A DNA stretch of 64,000 nt from Lasiodiplodia sp. COLG20. Taxonomy: Eukaryota > Ascomycota > Dothideomycetes > Botryosphaeriales > Botryosphaeriaceae. Both the position numbers and the translations under genes were made by a program. The notes beneath the pieces are model-generated. The model ran no database searches, was not told where the DNA came from, and saw nothing but the letters and a program-made list of their open reading frames with translations. Numbering within the stretch: position 1 is the first letter of the stretch; every line of letters begins with the position of its first letter. The DNA lies in contig VNWV01000002.1 in assembly GCA_009801085.1 (NCBI GenBank), forward strand, positions 2,294,001 to 2,358,000, written 5' to 3'. Of the stretch, positions 54,124 to 64,000 are shown piece after piece.

Positions 54124-57100
54124 ATGGAGGACCCCTTGGTCACATCCCCAGGGGCCGCCAACGGCCTCTCCGCGCCCAAGCAGCCCGCACCCACCTCTAC
54201 CTCGATAGATCCGCAGGTCATAGTCGACCATCTCGTAAAAGTTTTGAGCGTCACCTTGGGCGCCTCGGAAGAGGACCTTGCTGCGCCCGGGAGCTTGCTG
54301 TCTGAGGCGCTGCTGGCCGACACCCTGCAGCGCTGCACACGCTTCGCTCTCGAGGCGCAGGTTGCGCTCTACGTGCAGAGAATCATCGGCGACCACGAGC
54401 AGATTGACGCCGCGAACGGGTCGGAAGGTTCGTCTGCGCGCTCGCCTCCACCTCCGATCGTTGCTGATCATTCATTTCGTTTAGTCCCGTCGCTGCGCTA
54501 CATCTACACGCTGACCTCCGAGCTGTCCGCCTCGAGCTCCTACGATGCCTGCATCGCCATCCTGAAGGGTCCGCAGCCCATCAACCCCGCCGCCCCCATC
54601 AGCCAGCAGATCCAGGTCATCAACCTCCCCGGAATTGCGTCCTCGGACACGACCACGACTGGCCAGGGCCCTCTCAGCTCGCCATTCGAGGCTTTACACT
54701 CTCTCGTTCACCTGGCGCTGGCGCCGTATTTTGATGCGTACACGAAGAGCCAGGCGGCGCTCCACCCGAGCTGGAGCAAAGGAGATGTCGATGCCAGGAC
54801 TGGCATTCCTGGCGCTAAGAAGAGGATTGCAGAGCTAGAGTTGAGTTTGCTTCAGTTGCAGCAGAACACCGAGATACCCGAGCTTTTGTTGGCTCAACCT
54901 GATGTAATTCAAAATGCGTTGGAGGAGGCCCAAGCCAAGGGGGTCAAGCCGACCATCGACCTCATCCCCGCGGCCTTGTTGGACGACAGCAAGTTCCTGA
55001 ACAACCTGCAGAACATCGTCAATGGATGGATTAGGTCGATACAGACGATTACGAAGACGAACCGCGATCCGGCCAGCGGTACCGCAAATCAAGAAATTAA
55101 TTTCTGGCTGAACATGGAGTCGGCTTTGGCTGGAATCGAGCAGCAGCTTCGCAGCGATGGCGTGTCCCTCACCATGGACGTGCTCCGACACGCGAAGCGG
55201 TTCCAGGCCACGGTTAGTTTCAGCACCGACACAGGTCTGAAAGAGACCATGGAAACTGTGCAGAAGTACAACCTGCTGATGCGCGATTTCCCTCTTGATG
55301 AGCTCCTGTCCGCCACCTCGTTGGAGAAGGTGCAGGATTCTATCAACATGATCTTCGGTCATTTGAACAAGAAGCTTCGTGCCTCTCCGTACCCCATCAA
55401 GCGCGCTCTTGCATTGGTGGAAGCCATCTCGGGTGATTTGGATGCTCGGATACATTTCCTCCTCAACGGTCGCGAGCTCATGCACCAGGAGTTCCCTGAT
55501 TTTGATGCCACCATGAAGCTTGCCGAGGGCGTTTGGCGCGCATGGGACGACAACGTCAAGGAGTTTACTAATGTTGCGCGTGAAGTGTCTCGCCGAAGGA
55601 ACGAGAAGTTCATCCCCATCAAGATCCAGCCTCGGCACGTCCGGACCCAGGATAGGCTCAAGTACATCACGACATTCCGGAAGAACCACGAGCAGCTCCA
55701 GCGCACCATCGTCAACGTCCTCGGCCCCAGCTCTACGGTCCGGGAGATCTCCGACAACGCAAAGGACGACGCTGTCATTGTGGAGGAGATTGGTGATGTC
55801 GATGCTGTGGAGGAAGTTGCCCAGGCTTACGCGGCTTTGAAGGACGTTGATGTCTTGGACGTTACTCCCGAAGGAACCCGCATTTGGGAGCAGGCTGAGA
55901 TGACGTACAACGAGCGCACATCTCGTGTCGAGAACTCCATTATTGCCAGGCTGAGAGATCGTCTGGCAACAGCGAAGAACGCCAATGAGATGTTCCGCGT
56001 CTTTTCCAAGTTCAACGCTCTTTTCGTTAGACCGAAGATCCGGGGCGCCATTTCCGAGTATCAGACTCAGCTAATTGATAATGTCAAGCAAGACATCTCG
56101 GCATTGCACGAGCGCTTCAAGCAACAGTACGGACATTCCGAGGCTCACGCAATGGCGCAGCTCCGAGACCTTCCTCCAGTCTCAGGTGCTGTCATCTGGG
56201 CGCGTCAGATTGAGCGTCAGCTTGATGGCTACATGGGCAAGGTCGAGAATATTCTCGGCAAGGATTGGAGTCTCCACATGGAAGGTCAAAAGCTCCAGAG
56301 CGAGAGCAACATGTTCAGAAAGAAGCTCGACACGCGGCCAATCTACGAAGCCTGGCTGAAGGAGGTCCAGAGGCGCAACTTGTCGATTTCCGGCCGTCTC
56401 TTCAGCGTCTCCCGCAACCGTGCTGCTGGCAACTCTTTGGAATTGGGCGTCAACTTTGACCACCAGGTCATCGCCCTATTCAAGGAAGTGCGCAATCTTC
56501 TCTGGCTCAATTACCAGGTTCCCCACGCCATCAACAACATCTCGAAGGAGGCAAAGCGCGTCTACCCCTACGCTGTCAGCATGATGGAGAGTGTGCGCAC
56601 GTACTCGCAGACTACTCGTGCGATCACCGAGATGGTTGAGGTTTCCATACTCCTGCACGGCTACCAAAACGATGCTCAAAGCCTAATCACGAAGGGTGTC
56701 CCCCTTAAGTGGGAGAGTTTTGTCCACGCTTATGACCTGCACATTAGGCAAGGCCCGCTCGCCGCGGCGGATCACTCCTTGACTCCGGCAAGAGGTGAAA
56801 GCAAGCACGTTCAGTTCGTCCGGGAGTTTGCTGCAGCTGTTTCGCTACTTCAAAGCAAGACGGAAACCCTGAAGACCATTCACGCCAACATCCAAAAGGC
56901 TCTTTCCGACCTCGAAACTTGCCCTTACAAGTATGACGCTTTCCGCACCAGTTTGGATGTGATTCAGCGCGCTGTCGACCAGCTTAACCTCGAGAATTAC
57001 GTCAACCTTCCTTACTACGTCTCGGAGTTGAACTCTAGGATTGAGCGCACGCTTCTTGTGCGTCTGAGCACCGCCATCCAGGAATGGATTGAGGCCTTCG

Positions 57101-60100
57101 AGAGTGCAGACGGTTCTGAAATTGATGGTCGGCCTACTACCGCTTCTTCTGAGAGCGCAGAGAAAAACCGTCCTCGCCTGTCCCACCTCATTCACGAAAT
57201 CACGATGCGTAACCAGGTCATCTACCTTGATCCCCCGCTAGAGTTCGCCCGTGCTAGCTGGCTCGACCAATTGCATGACTGGCTTGGCGTTATCTGCAGG
57301 CTCGAGAAGATCAAGTCCTCGAGATACGACATGCGCCTCGAGGCCGTTCAGGATCCAGCCAGCCTCCGTTTTGTTGAACTTCCAAGCCGCTGCACTGAAT
57401 CTCTCACCCGCGTGTACGGTGCCATCGAGGAGAAGATTAGAGAAATCAGCGTTTACGTGGATGACTGGCTCCGTTTCCAGTCTCTTTGGGATCTCAAGTC
57501 GGATCAAGTGTACGACATTCTTGGCGATGAGCTCCGCAAATGGCTGCAGCTGCTGCAGGATATCCGCAAGACGCGCTCGACTTTCGATACCTCAGATGTT
57601 AGCCGCACCTTCGGCAATGTCACCATCGATTACGAGCAAGTCCAGATGAAGGTCAACGCCAAGTATGACCAGTGGCAGCATGAAATTCTTGTCAAGTTTG
57701 CCGCTCGTCTCGGAGCACGCATGGCGGAGGTCTACGCAGAGATCGAAAAGGCACGCAAGGACCTCGAAGGCCAGTCTCTTGAGTCGTCGTCCACTGCTCA
57801 AGTCGTTCACTTCATCACCTCCGTTAAGCAGTGCAAGCAGAAGGTCAAGGTCTTGGCTCCCGAGGTTGAAGTTTTCAGACAAGGACAGACTACTCTCACT
57901 CGCCAACGCTACCAGTTCCCTCAAGATTGGCTTGACTGTGATCAGATTGATCACGAGTGGGCGACGCTCAATGAGATTCTCAGCAGGAAGAGCAAGATCG
58001 TCAACGACCAGACGGACGCGCTCAGGGCGAGACTTACTGCTCAGGACAAGGTGATGAACGACAAGATCACTGAGCTCGTCGGACAATGGAACGAGGAGAA
58101 GCCTGTCTCCGGCACAATTCCTCCTGAGGAGGCATCCGCTACTCTGCAGACCTTTGATCAGAAGCTCACTCAGCTCAGCGAGGAAGCGAGAATGGTATCG
58201 GAAGCCAAGGAGGCTCTCGATCTCCCCCCCAGTGGAGAGAGCATTCTGCCTACTCTTCTCGAGGAAGTCCAAGACTTCAAGTCCGTTTGGGCTGCGCTCT
58301 CCACCATCTGGAGCAGTCTCAACGACCTCAGGGACACTCTCTGGACGAGTATCCAGCCTCGCAAGCTGCGTCAGTCCCTTGACAATTTGATCAAGATGAC
58401 TAAGGAGATGCCCAGTCGTATGCGCCAGTATGCTGCTTTCGAGCATGTGCAGAACCATCTCAAGGGTCTTCTCAAGGTCAACCCTCTCCTTTCCGATATG
58501 CGTTCCGAAGCTGTGCGTGAGCGCCATTGGATCAAGATCTTCCGTGCTCTGAAGCCGAGCAAGAGATATTCGCCGTTATCCATGACTCTGGGTGATGTTT
58601 GGGATCTCCAGCTGGCACAGAGCGAGACTGTCATTCGCGATGTCATCACCCAAGCCATGGGTGAGATGGCTCTCGAGGAGTTCTTGAGGCAAGTCCGTGA
58701 GACCTGGCAGAACTATTCTCTGGAACTTGTTTCCTACCAGAACAAGTGTCGCTTGATTCGTGGTTGGGACGACCTCTTCGCTAAGTGTAGTGAGAACTTG
58801 AACTCTCTGCAAGCCATGAGACACTCCCCGTACTACAAGGAGTTCGAAGAAGAGGCATCGTCTTGGGAGGAGAAGCTCAACCGCATCCATGTGCTCTTCG
58901 ATGTTTGGATTGACGTGCAGCGCCAGTGGGTGTACTTGGAGGGTGTTTTCACCGGCAACGCCGACATTAAGCACCTTTTGCCGATGGAATCTTCTCGCTT
59001 CCAGAACATCAACTCCGAGTTCCTGAACGTCATGAAGAAGGTCTCTCGTTCGCCCTTCATCCTCGATGTCCTGGCTATTCCCGGTGTGCAGAAGTCGCTT
59101 GAGCGTCTCGAGGAGCTGCTCAACAAGATTCAGAAGGCACTCGGAGAGTATCTTGAGCGCGAGCGTGTTTCTTTCCCTCGTTTCTACTTCGTTGGTGATG
59201 AAGACTTGCTCGAGATCATCGGTAACAGTAACGATACGGTCAGAATCGCCAAGCATTTGCGTAAGATGTTTGCCGGTCTATCTGGCCTGATCACTACTGA
59301 GGACAACGTCATCACCGGTTTCACCTCGAAGGAGGACGAGAAGGTTCAGCTGAAGAAGGAAATCTCCCTCATCAAAACCCCCAAGATCAACGAATGGCTT
59401 GGTGCGCTTGAGTTGAACATGAAGATGACACTTGCCGAGCTGCTTGCCGAGGCCATTGAACAGTTCAATGGCATTCTGCAGGCCGAGACAATTGACCGGG
59501 AAGCATTTGAGGCCTACATTGCTCAGTACCCAGCACAGGTTGTCGTCCTTGCTACACAGGCTTGCTGGACCACCGACGTCGACAATGCCCTGCGCAACGG
59601 TGGTTCTACTCTTCAGGCCTTGTATGAGCGCCAAGTCAACATCCTGCAGCTTCTCGCCACCGCTGTTCTGGGAGACCTCGACACCATTCAGCGCAAGAAA
59701 TGCGAGCACCTGATTACTGAGTGTGTCCACCAACGCGATGTTATCGACAAGCTGAAGACGATTGGCGCCGACTCTGAGAACCATCACACATGGCTCCTGC
59801 AGATGCGCTACGAGTACAAGCCTGAGGGCGACTTCCTCCAGCGTCTCAAGATCAAGATGGCCAACGCCGTTTTGGATTACGGCTATGAGTACCTTGGTGT
59901 TGCGGATCGTCTTGTCCGCACTCCTCTTACCGACCGTTGTTTCCTGACCCTCACCCAGGCTCTCTCGCAAAGACTCGGTGGCTCTCCATACGGACCTGCA
60001 GGTACTGGCAAGACTGAGTCTGTCAAGGCTCTTGGTGTCCAGCTCGGTCGCTTCACCCTCGTCTTCTGCTGTGACGACACTTTCGATTTCCAGGCCATGG

Positions 60101-63100
60101 GACGCATCTTCCTTGGTATTTGCCAGGTCGGCGCATGGGGCTGTTTCGACGAGTTCAACCGTTTGGAAGAGCGTATCTTGTCTGCCGTTTCCCAACAGGT
60201 GCAAAACATCCAGCTTGGCCTGCGAAAGGGCGCCACCGATGAGAAGGCCCAGATTGAGTTGATTGGCCGCAACCTTCGTGTCGACCTGAACACTGGTCTT
60301 TTCATCACCATGAACCCTGGTTATGCCGGTCGTTCCAACCTCCCTGACAACCTGAAGAAGCTTTTCCGCAGTGTAGCCATGTCGAAGCCCGACAAGGAGC
60401 TCATTGCCGAAGTCATGCTCTACTCTCAGGGTTTCTCGCACGCAAAGCCAATCTCCAGCCAAATTGTACCCTTCTTCGACAAGTGCTCCAAGTCCCTCTC
60501 GAAGCAGGCTCACTACGATTTTGGTCTGCGTGCACTCAAGAGTGTGCTGGTCAGCTCCGGTGGCCTCAAGCGTGACCGCGTGGCCCAGGAAGGAGAAGAC
60601 TCGGCCGCCGGCGATGAGGTTATGGAATCTCAAATCCTGCTGCAGAGTCTTCGCGAGACAGTCGCCCCCAAGCTTATCCAGTCCGACGTTGAGACTATGA
60701 GGCAGATCGAGGAAGATTGCTTCCCTGGTGTTGAATACGTGCCTGCACCGCTCGAGGCCCTTCAGCAAGCGATTCGTGACACGGCAGGCGAGAACCGTCT
60801 TGTTGTCAGCGACAACTGGATGACCAAGGTCCTTCAACTCTACCAGATCCAAAACCTGCACCACGGTGTGATGATGGTGGGTTCTTCTGGCTCCGGTAAA
60901 TCCACCGCATGGAAGACGCTTCTTCAGGCTCTTCAGCGCGTTGAGGGCACGGAAGGTGTGTGTCATGTCATTGATCCCAAGGTCATGTCGAAAGAGCACC
61001 TTTACGGAAGCTTGGACAGCACGACAAGAGAATGGACCGATGGTCTGTTCACTAGTATTCTGCGTAAGATCGTGGACAACCTTCGTGGAGAGGACACTAA
61101 GCGCCATTGGATCATTTTCGACGGTGATGTCGACCCTGAGTGGGTTGAGAACTTGAACAGTGTCCTTGACGACAACAAGCTGCTCACGCTGCCGAACGGT
61201 GAGCGTCTGAACTTGCCACCAAACGTCCGAATCATGTTCGAAGTCGAGACCTTGAAGTATGCAACATTGGCCACCGTTTCTCGTTGTGGTATGGTCTGGT
61301 TCAGCGACGATACTGTTTCTATCGACATGATGATCGCCAACTACCTTGGCGAGCTGCGCGAAAAGCCTTTTGAGGATTTGGAAGATGACAGCGTCGCTCC
61401 TGGTGTCATGTCGCAGAAGGCACTGCAACTACAACAGTTCGTTGCCGACCTTCTCGAGCATCGTCTGCTTAACGACGGCTTCGTACGCAAGGCTATCGAT
61501 GGCGCGCGTCCCTTCCGCCACATCATGGAGTACACTGAGATTCGCGTTCTCAACACGCTCTTTTCTCTGCTCAACAAGACTTGCCGTTCCATGCTCGAGT
61601 ACAATGTCCAGCATCCAGACTTCCCGCTTGAGGACGAACAGATCGAAGCCTTCCTATCCAAGAAGCTGCTTCTTGCACTCACCTGGTCGTTCACTGGTGA
61701 CTGCCCGCTGTCCGAACGCAAGGAGTTTGGCGACATGGTTGCTGGGCTAAGCACCGTGGATACTCCACCGCTCAGCGGAGGCACCTCGCTTATTGATTTC
61801 GATGTGGCCCTTCCTCGGGCTGAGTGGACACTCTGGCAGAACCAGGTGCCTAACGTCGAGGTCAACACCCATTCCATCATTCAGACGGATGTCGTCATCC
61901 CCACCATCGACACTGTCCGCCACGAGGATGTCCTCTACTCTTGGCTTGCTGAGCACAAGCCCCTGCTTCTTTGCGGTCCCCCCGGTTCCGGTAAGACCAT
62001 GACGCTTTTCAGTGCTCTTCGCAAGCTCCCCAACATGGAGGTTGTCGGCCTTAACTTTTCGAGCGCCACTACTCCGGATCTCCTGATCAAGACGTTTGAG
62101 CAATATTGCGAGTACCGCAAGACGCTCAATGGAGTTATCCTCAGCCCTACCCAGATTGGCCGCTGGCTCGTCATTTTCTGTGATGAGATCAACTTGCCTG
62201 CCCCTGACAACTATGGTACTCAGCGCGCCATTTCTTTCATCAGGCAACTGGTTGAACAGAACGGTTTCTGGAGGACTTCTGACAAGAGCTGGGTCACGCT
62301 CGACCGCATTCAATTCGTCGGTGCCTGTAACCCGCCCACCGATGCCGGTCGTACCGCTATGGGTCTTCGTTTCCTGCGCCATTCCCCTCTTGTCATGGTC
62401 GATTACCCTGGTGAGATCTCTCTCCAGCAGATTTACGGAACGTTCAACAACGCTGTTCTCAAGATCATTCCGTCGTTGCGTGGATACGCGGAACCTCTCA
62501 CGAAGGCCATGGTCCAAGTCTACTCCGAGTCCCAGAAACGCTTCACGCCCGATATTCAGCCGCACTACGTCTACTCACCTCGTGAGCTCACCAGATGGGT
62601 GCGTGGTGTGTACGAGGCCATCCGGCCGCTCGAGAATCTCAGCGTCGAAGGACTGGTCAGGATTTGGGCTCACGAAGCTCTCCGCCTTTTCCAGGATCGT
62701 CTTATTGCTGAGGAGGAGCGCAAGTGGACTGATGAAGCTATCCACCGTGTCGCCGTGGAGAACTTCCCGACAATTGACGAGGAGAAGGCCCTCGGTGGCC
62801 CCATCCTCTTCTCTAACTGGCTTTCCAAGAACTACGTCCCTGTCGAGCGCGAACAGCTTCGCGACTTTGTCAAGGCTCGTCTCAAGACTTTCTGCGAAGA
62901 AGAGGTTGACGTTCCTCTCATCCTTTTCAACGATGTCCTGGACCACGTACTTCGCATTGACCGTGTCTTCCGTCAACCTCAGGGTCACTTGATTCTTATT
63001 GGTGTCAGTGGCTCCGGCAAGACTACCCTGTCGCGTTTCGTCGCCTGGATGAACGGTCTCAAGGTGTACCAAATCAAGGTGCACGGCAAGTACTCGGCCG

Positions 63101-64000
63101 AAGATTTCGACGATGACCTGCGGAACGTCCTGCGCAGGTGCGGTTGTAAGGGTGAGAAGATCTGCTTCATCATGGACGAGTCTAACGTCCTTGACTCCGG
63201 TTTCCTGGAGCGCATGAACACCCTGCTTGCCAACGCCGAAGTTCCCGGTCTCTTCGAAGGTGACGAGTACGCGTCGCTGATGACGTCTTGCAAGGAAGGC
63301 GCGCAGCGCCAGGGATTGCTCCTGGACTCGCAAGAGGAACTGTACAAGTGGTTCACTCAGCAGATTGTCAAGAACCTCCACGTCGTGTTCACCATGAACC
63401 CGCCCGAAGAAGGCCTGTCCTCCAAGGCTGCCACCTCTCCCGCCTTGTTCAACCGTTGTGTTCTCAATTGGTTTGGTGATTGGTCTGACCAGGCACTCTA
63501 CCAGGTTGGCACAGAACTTACCCAGTCGGTCGATCTGGATCGTGCCAGCTTCAAATCTCCGGACAGCATCCCCGTTGCGTACAGAGACCTCAATCTGCCA
63601 CCCTCCCACCGTGAGACCGTGGTCAATGCGATGGTGTACATCCACTACTCGCTGCACCGTTTCAACGGCCGCCTCCGGAAGCAGCAGAACAAGATCATGC
63701 ACTTGACTCCACGCCACTTTTTGGACTTTGTTGCGCAGTATGTTAGGCTTTACAACGAGAAGCGCGAGGATCTTGAGGAGCAGCAGCGCCATCTCAACGT
63801 TGGTCTCGAGAAGCTGCGCGAGACCGTCGACAAGGTTAGCGACTTGAGGAAGAGTCTTGCTCAGAAGAAGGCCCAGCTCGAGCAGAAGGATGCCGAGGCC
63901 AATGAGAAGCTGCAACGAATGATTGCGGATCAACGTGAGGCAGAACAAAGGAAGACCCACTCGCTTGAAGTGCAGGCTGCGCTCGAGAAACAAGAGAAGG
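54124..64000 (+). CDS. nudA: Cytoplasmic dynein heavy chain, N-terminal ~75% (runs off window)
   Basis: Exons 54124-54427 and 54485->64000 (57-bp intron); about 3273 codons seen of a usual ~4350. The minus-end motor for nuclear migration, spindle and vesicle transport. The tail (DHC_N1/N2) spans roughly residues 100-1800. Then AAA1: Walker A GPAGTGKT at 1938-1945 and Walker [12 protein letters not shown]2: GSSGSGKS at about 2234 with [23 protein letters not shown]3: GPPGSGKT at about 2599 with [14 protein letters not shown]4: GVSGSGKT at about 2941 with [19 protein letters not shown]. Near 3190 (about 63750) the first stalk coiled coil begins ([13 protein letters not shown]). The frame is constant at all four P-loops. 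The microtubule-binding tip, AAA5-6 and the stop lie beyond the window. AAA1-AAA4 sites are complete, as in cytoplasmic dynein 1. Confidence 0.95.
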   Translation, partial: MEDPLVTSPGAANGLSAPKQPAPTSTSIDPQVIVDHLVKVLSVTLGASEEDLAAPGSLLSEALLADTLQRCTRFALEAQVALYVQRIIGDHEQIDAANGSEGSSARSPPPPIVADHSFRLVPSLRYIYTLTSELSASSSYDACIAILKGPQPINPAAPISQQIQVINLPGIASSDTTTTGQGPLSSPFEALHSLVHLALAPYFDAYTKSQAALHPSWSKGDVDARTGIPGAKKRIAELELSLLQLQQNTEIPELLLAQPDVIQNALEEAQAKGVKPTIDLIPAALLDDSKFLNNLQNIVNGWIRSIQTITKTNRDPASGTANQEINFWLNMESALAGIEQQLRSDGVSLTMDVLRHAKRFQATVSFSTDTGLKETMETVQKYNLLMRDFPLDELLSATSLEKVQDSINMIFGHLNKKLRASPYPIKRALALVEAISGDLDARIHFLLNGRELMHQEFPDFDATMKLAEGVWRAWDDNVKEFTNVAREVSRRRNEKFIPIKIQPRHVRTQDRLKYITTFRKNHEQLQRTIVNVLGPSSTVREISDNAKDDAVIVEEIGDVDAVEEVAQAYAALKDVDVLDVTPEGTRIWEQAEMTYNERTSRVENSIIARLRDRLATAKNANEMFRVFSKFNALFVRPKIRGAISEYQTQLIDNVKQDISALHERFKQQYGHSEAHAMAQLRDLPPVSGAVIWARQIERQLDGYMGKVENILGKDWSLHMEGQKLQSESNMFRKKLDTRPIYEAWLKEVQRRNLSISGRLFSVSRNRAAGNSLELGVNFDHQVIALFKEVRNLLWLNYQVPHAINNISKEAKRVYPYAVSMMESVRTYSQTTRAITEMVEVSILLHGYQNDAQSLITKGVPLKWESFVHAYDLHIRQGPLAAADHSLTPARGESKHVQFVREFAAAVSLLQSKTETLKTIHANIQKALSDLETCPYKYDAFRTSLDVIQRAVDQLNLENYVNLPYYVSELNSRIERTLLVRLSTAIQEWIEAFESADGSEIDGRPTTASSESAEKNRPRLSHLIHEITMRNQVIYLDPPLEFARASWLDQLHDWLGVICRLEKIKSSRYDMRLEAVQDPASLRFVELPSRCTESLTRVYGAIEEKIREISVYVDDWLRFQSLWDLKSDQVYDILGDELRKWLQLLQDIRKTRSTFDTSDVSRTFGNVTIDYEQVQMKVNAKYDQWQHEILVKFAARLGARMAEVYAEIEKARKDLEGQSLESSSTAQVVHFITSVKQCKQKVKVLAPEVEVFRQGQTTLTRQRYQFPQDWLDCDQIDHEWATLNEILSRKSKIVNDQTDALRARLTAQDKVMNDKITELVGQWNEEKPVSGTIPPEEASATLQTFDQKLTQLSEEARMVSEAKEALDLPPSGESILPTLLEEVQDFKSVWAALSTIWSSLNDLRDTLWTSIQPRKLRQSLDNLIKMTKEMPSRMRQYAAFEHVQNHLKGLLKVNPLLSDMRSEAVRERHWIKIFRALKPSKRYSPLSMTLGDVWDLQLAQSETVIRDVITQAMGEMALEEFLRQVRETWQNYSLELVSYQNKCRLIRGWDDLFAKCSENLNSLQAMRHSPYYKEFEEEASSWEEKLNRIHVLFDVWIDVQRQWVYLEGVFTGNADIKHLLPMESSRFQNINSEFLNVMKKVSRSPFILDVLAIPGVQKSLERLEELLNKIQKALGEYLERERVSFPRFYFVGDEDLLEIIGNSNDTVRIAKHLRKMFAGLSGLITTEDNVITGFTSKEDEKVQLKKEISLIKTPKINEWLGALELNMKMTLAELLAEAIEQFNGILQAETIDREAFEAYIAQYPAQVVVLATQACWTTDVDNALRNGGSTLQALYERQVNILQLLATAVLGDLDTIQRKKCEHLITECVHQRDVIDKLKTIGADSENHHTWLLQMRYEYKPEGDFLQRLKIKMANAVLDYGYEYLGVADRLVRTPLTDRCFLTLTQALSQRLGGSPYGPAGTGKTESVKALGVQLGRFTLVFCCDDTFDFQAMGRIFLGICQVGAWGCFDEFNRLEERILSAVSQQVQNIQLGLRKGATDEKAQIELIGRNLRVDLNTGLFITMNPGYAGRSNLPDNLKKLFRSVAMSKPDKELIAEVMLYSQGFSHAKPISSQIVPFFDKCSKSLSKQAHYDFGLRALKSVLVSSGGLKRDRVAQEGEDSAAGDEVMESQILLQSLRETVAPKLIQSDVETMRQIEEDCFPGVEYVPAPLEALQQAIRDTAGENRLVVSDNWMTKVLQLYQIQNLHHGVMMVGSSGSGKSTAWKTLLQALQRVEGTEGVCHVIDPKVMSKEHLYGSLDSTTREWTDGLFTSILRKIVDNLRGEDTKRHWIIFDGDVDPEWVENLNSVLDDNKLLTLPNGERLNLPPNVRIMFEVETLKYATLATVSRCGMVWFSDDTVSIDMMIANYLGELREKPFEDLEDDSVAPGVMSQKALQLQQFVADLLEHRLLNDGFVRKAIDGARPFRHIMEYTEIRVLNTLFSLLNKTCRSMLEYNVQHPDFPLEDEQIEAFLSKKLLLALTWSFTGDCPLSERKEFGDMVAGLSTVDTPPLSGGTSLIDFDVALPRAEWTLWQNQVPNVEVNTHSIIQTDVVIPTIDTVRHEDVLYSWLAEHKPLLLCGPPGSGKTMTLFSALRKLPNMEVVGLNFSSATTPDLLIKTFEQYCEYRKTLNGVILSPTQIGRWLVIFCDEINLPAPDNYGTQRAISFIRQLVEQNGFWRTSDKSWVTLDRIQFVGACNPPTDAGRTAMGLRFLRHSPLVMVDYPGEISLQQIYGTFNNAVLKIIPSLRGYAEPLTKAMVQVYSESQKRFTPDIQPHYVYSPRELTRWVRGVYEAIRPLENLSVEGLVRIWAHEALRLFQDRLIAEEERKWTDEAIHRVAVENFPTIDEEKALGGPILFSNWLSKNYVPVEREQLRDFVKARLKTFCEEEVDVPLILFNDVLDHVLRIDRVFRQPQGHLILIGVSGSGKTTLSRFVAWMNGLKVYQIKVHGKYSAEDFDDDLRNVLRRCGCKGEKICFIMDESNVLDSGFLERMNTLLANAEVPGLFEGDEYASLMTSCKEGAQRQGLLLDSQEELYKWFTQQIVKNLHVVFTMNPPEEGLSSKAATSPALFNRCVLNWFGDWSDQALYQVGTELTQSVDLDRASFKSPDSIPVAYRDLNLPPSHRETVVNAMVYIHYSLHRFNGRLRKQQNKIMHLTPRHFLDFVAQYVRLYNEKREDLEEQQRHLNVGLEKLRETVDKVSDLRKSLAQKKAQLEQKDAEANEKLQRMIADQREAEQRKTHSLEVQAALEKQEK

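Noticed and set aside
54835..58527. Several 280-310-codon minus frames in the dynein tail
   Set aside because: Same codon-bias effect; they overlap conserved dynein sequence throughout.
59278..61428. 716-codon open frame on the minus strand opposite dynein
   Set aside because: It is antisense to the AAA1-AAA3 coding sequence. Strong third-position GC bias suppresses stops on the other strand. No domain is seen in it.
1..64000. tRNA, rRNA or CRISPR arrays
   Set aside because: No A/B-box pairs with cloverleaf potential, no rRNA-like stretch and no spaced repeats were noticed. A tRNA scan was not possible by eye and could still find one.

Overview
The window reads as nuclear DNA of a filamentous ascomycete (Pezizomycotina; a Dothideomycete would fit, but the class cannot be fixed from sequence alone). 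Reasons: introns of about 47-220 bp with GT-AG ends, GC-biased third codon positions that leave long antisense reading frames, and fungal-specific genes (BUD3, DCC1, an SNG1-like DUF3533 protein, an AA9 LPMO). Exon boundaries given here were placed by eye from splice consensus, reading phase and family conservation.

Positions 1-8000 are an accessory, repeat-rich tract with no intact gene. It holds seven copies of a ~72-bp palindromic element (core arm GTTGAAGCTATCGTCCGGACG-like), larger repeats built around it, a ~135-bp inverted repeat (2021-2159 against 7402-7532), diverged GIY-YIG-like relics, and a SNF2-family helicase whose parts lie out of order on the minus strand. Repeat copies differ mostly by transitions, as expected after RIP or deamination. 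Positions 7884-10658 show no gene. A run of 100 N (10659-10758) is followed by only the C-terminal part of a GH47 alpha-mannosidase.

From 13 kb onward the window is an ordinary gene-dense chromosome arm. In order: DCC1 (-), BUD3 (+), CCT1 (-), prolyl-tRNA synthetase (+), SNG1-like membrane protein (-), a gene-poor 4.6-kb stretch, AA9 LPMO (+), DIB1 (+), a protein kinase with an in-frame stop codon (+), an alpha/beta hydrolase (+), two tandem small Cys-rich proteins (+), a Myb/SANT-like protein (-), EMP24 (+), LSM8 (+), a PITH-domain protein (-), VPS20 (-), RIX7 (+), an unrecognised 213-aa protein (+), and the first ~3270 codons of the cytoplasmic dynein heavy chain (+), which runs off the right edge.

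Most genes are housekeeping and unrelated in pathway: replication/cohesion (DCC1), septation (BUD3), folding (CCT1), translation (ProRS), splicing (DIB1, LSM8), ER-Golgi and endosomal traffic (EMP24, VPS20), ribosome assembly (RIX7), and nuclear/organelle transport (dynein). Several neighbours are divergent pairs that share short promoters: DCC1/BUD3 (375 bp), CCT1/ProRS (431 bp), VPS20/RIX7 (329 bp). The least ordinary parts are the palindrome-associated rearranged helicase tract, the nonsense-interrupted kinase, and the tandem Cys-rich pair.
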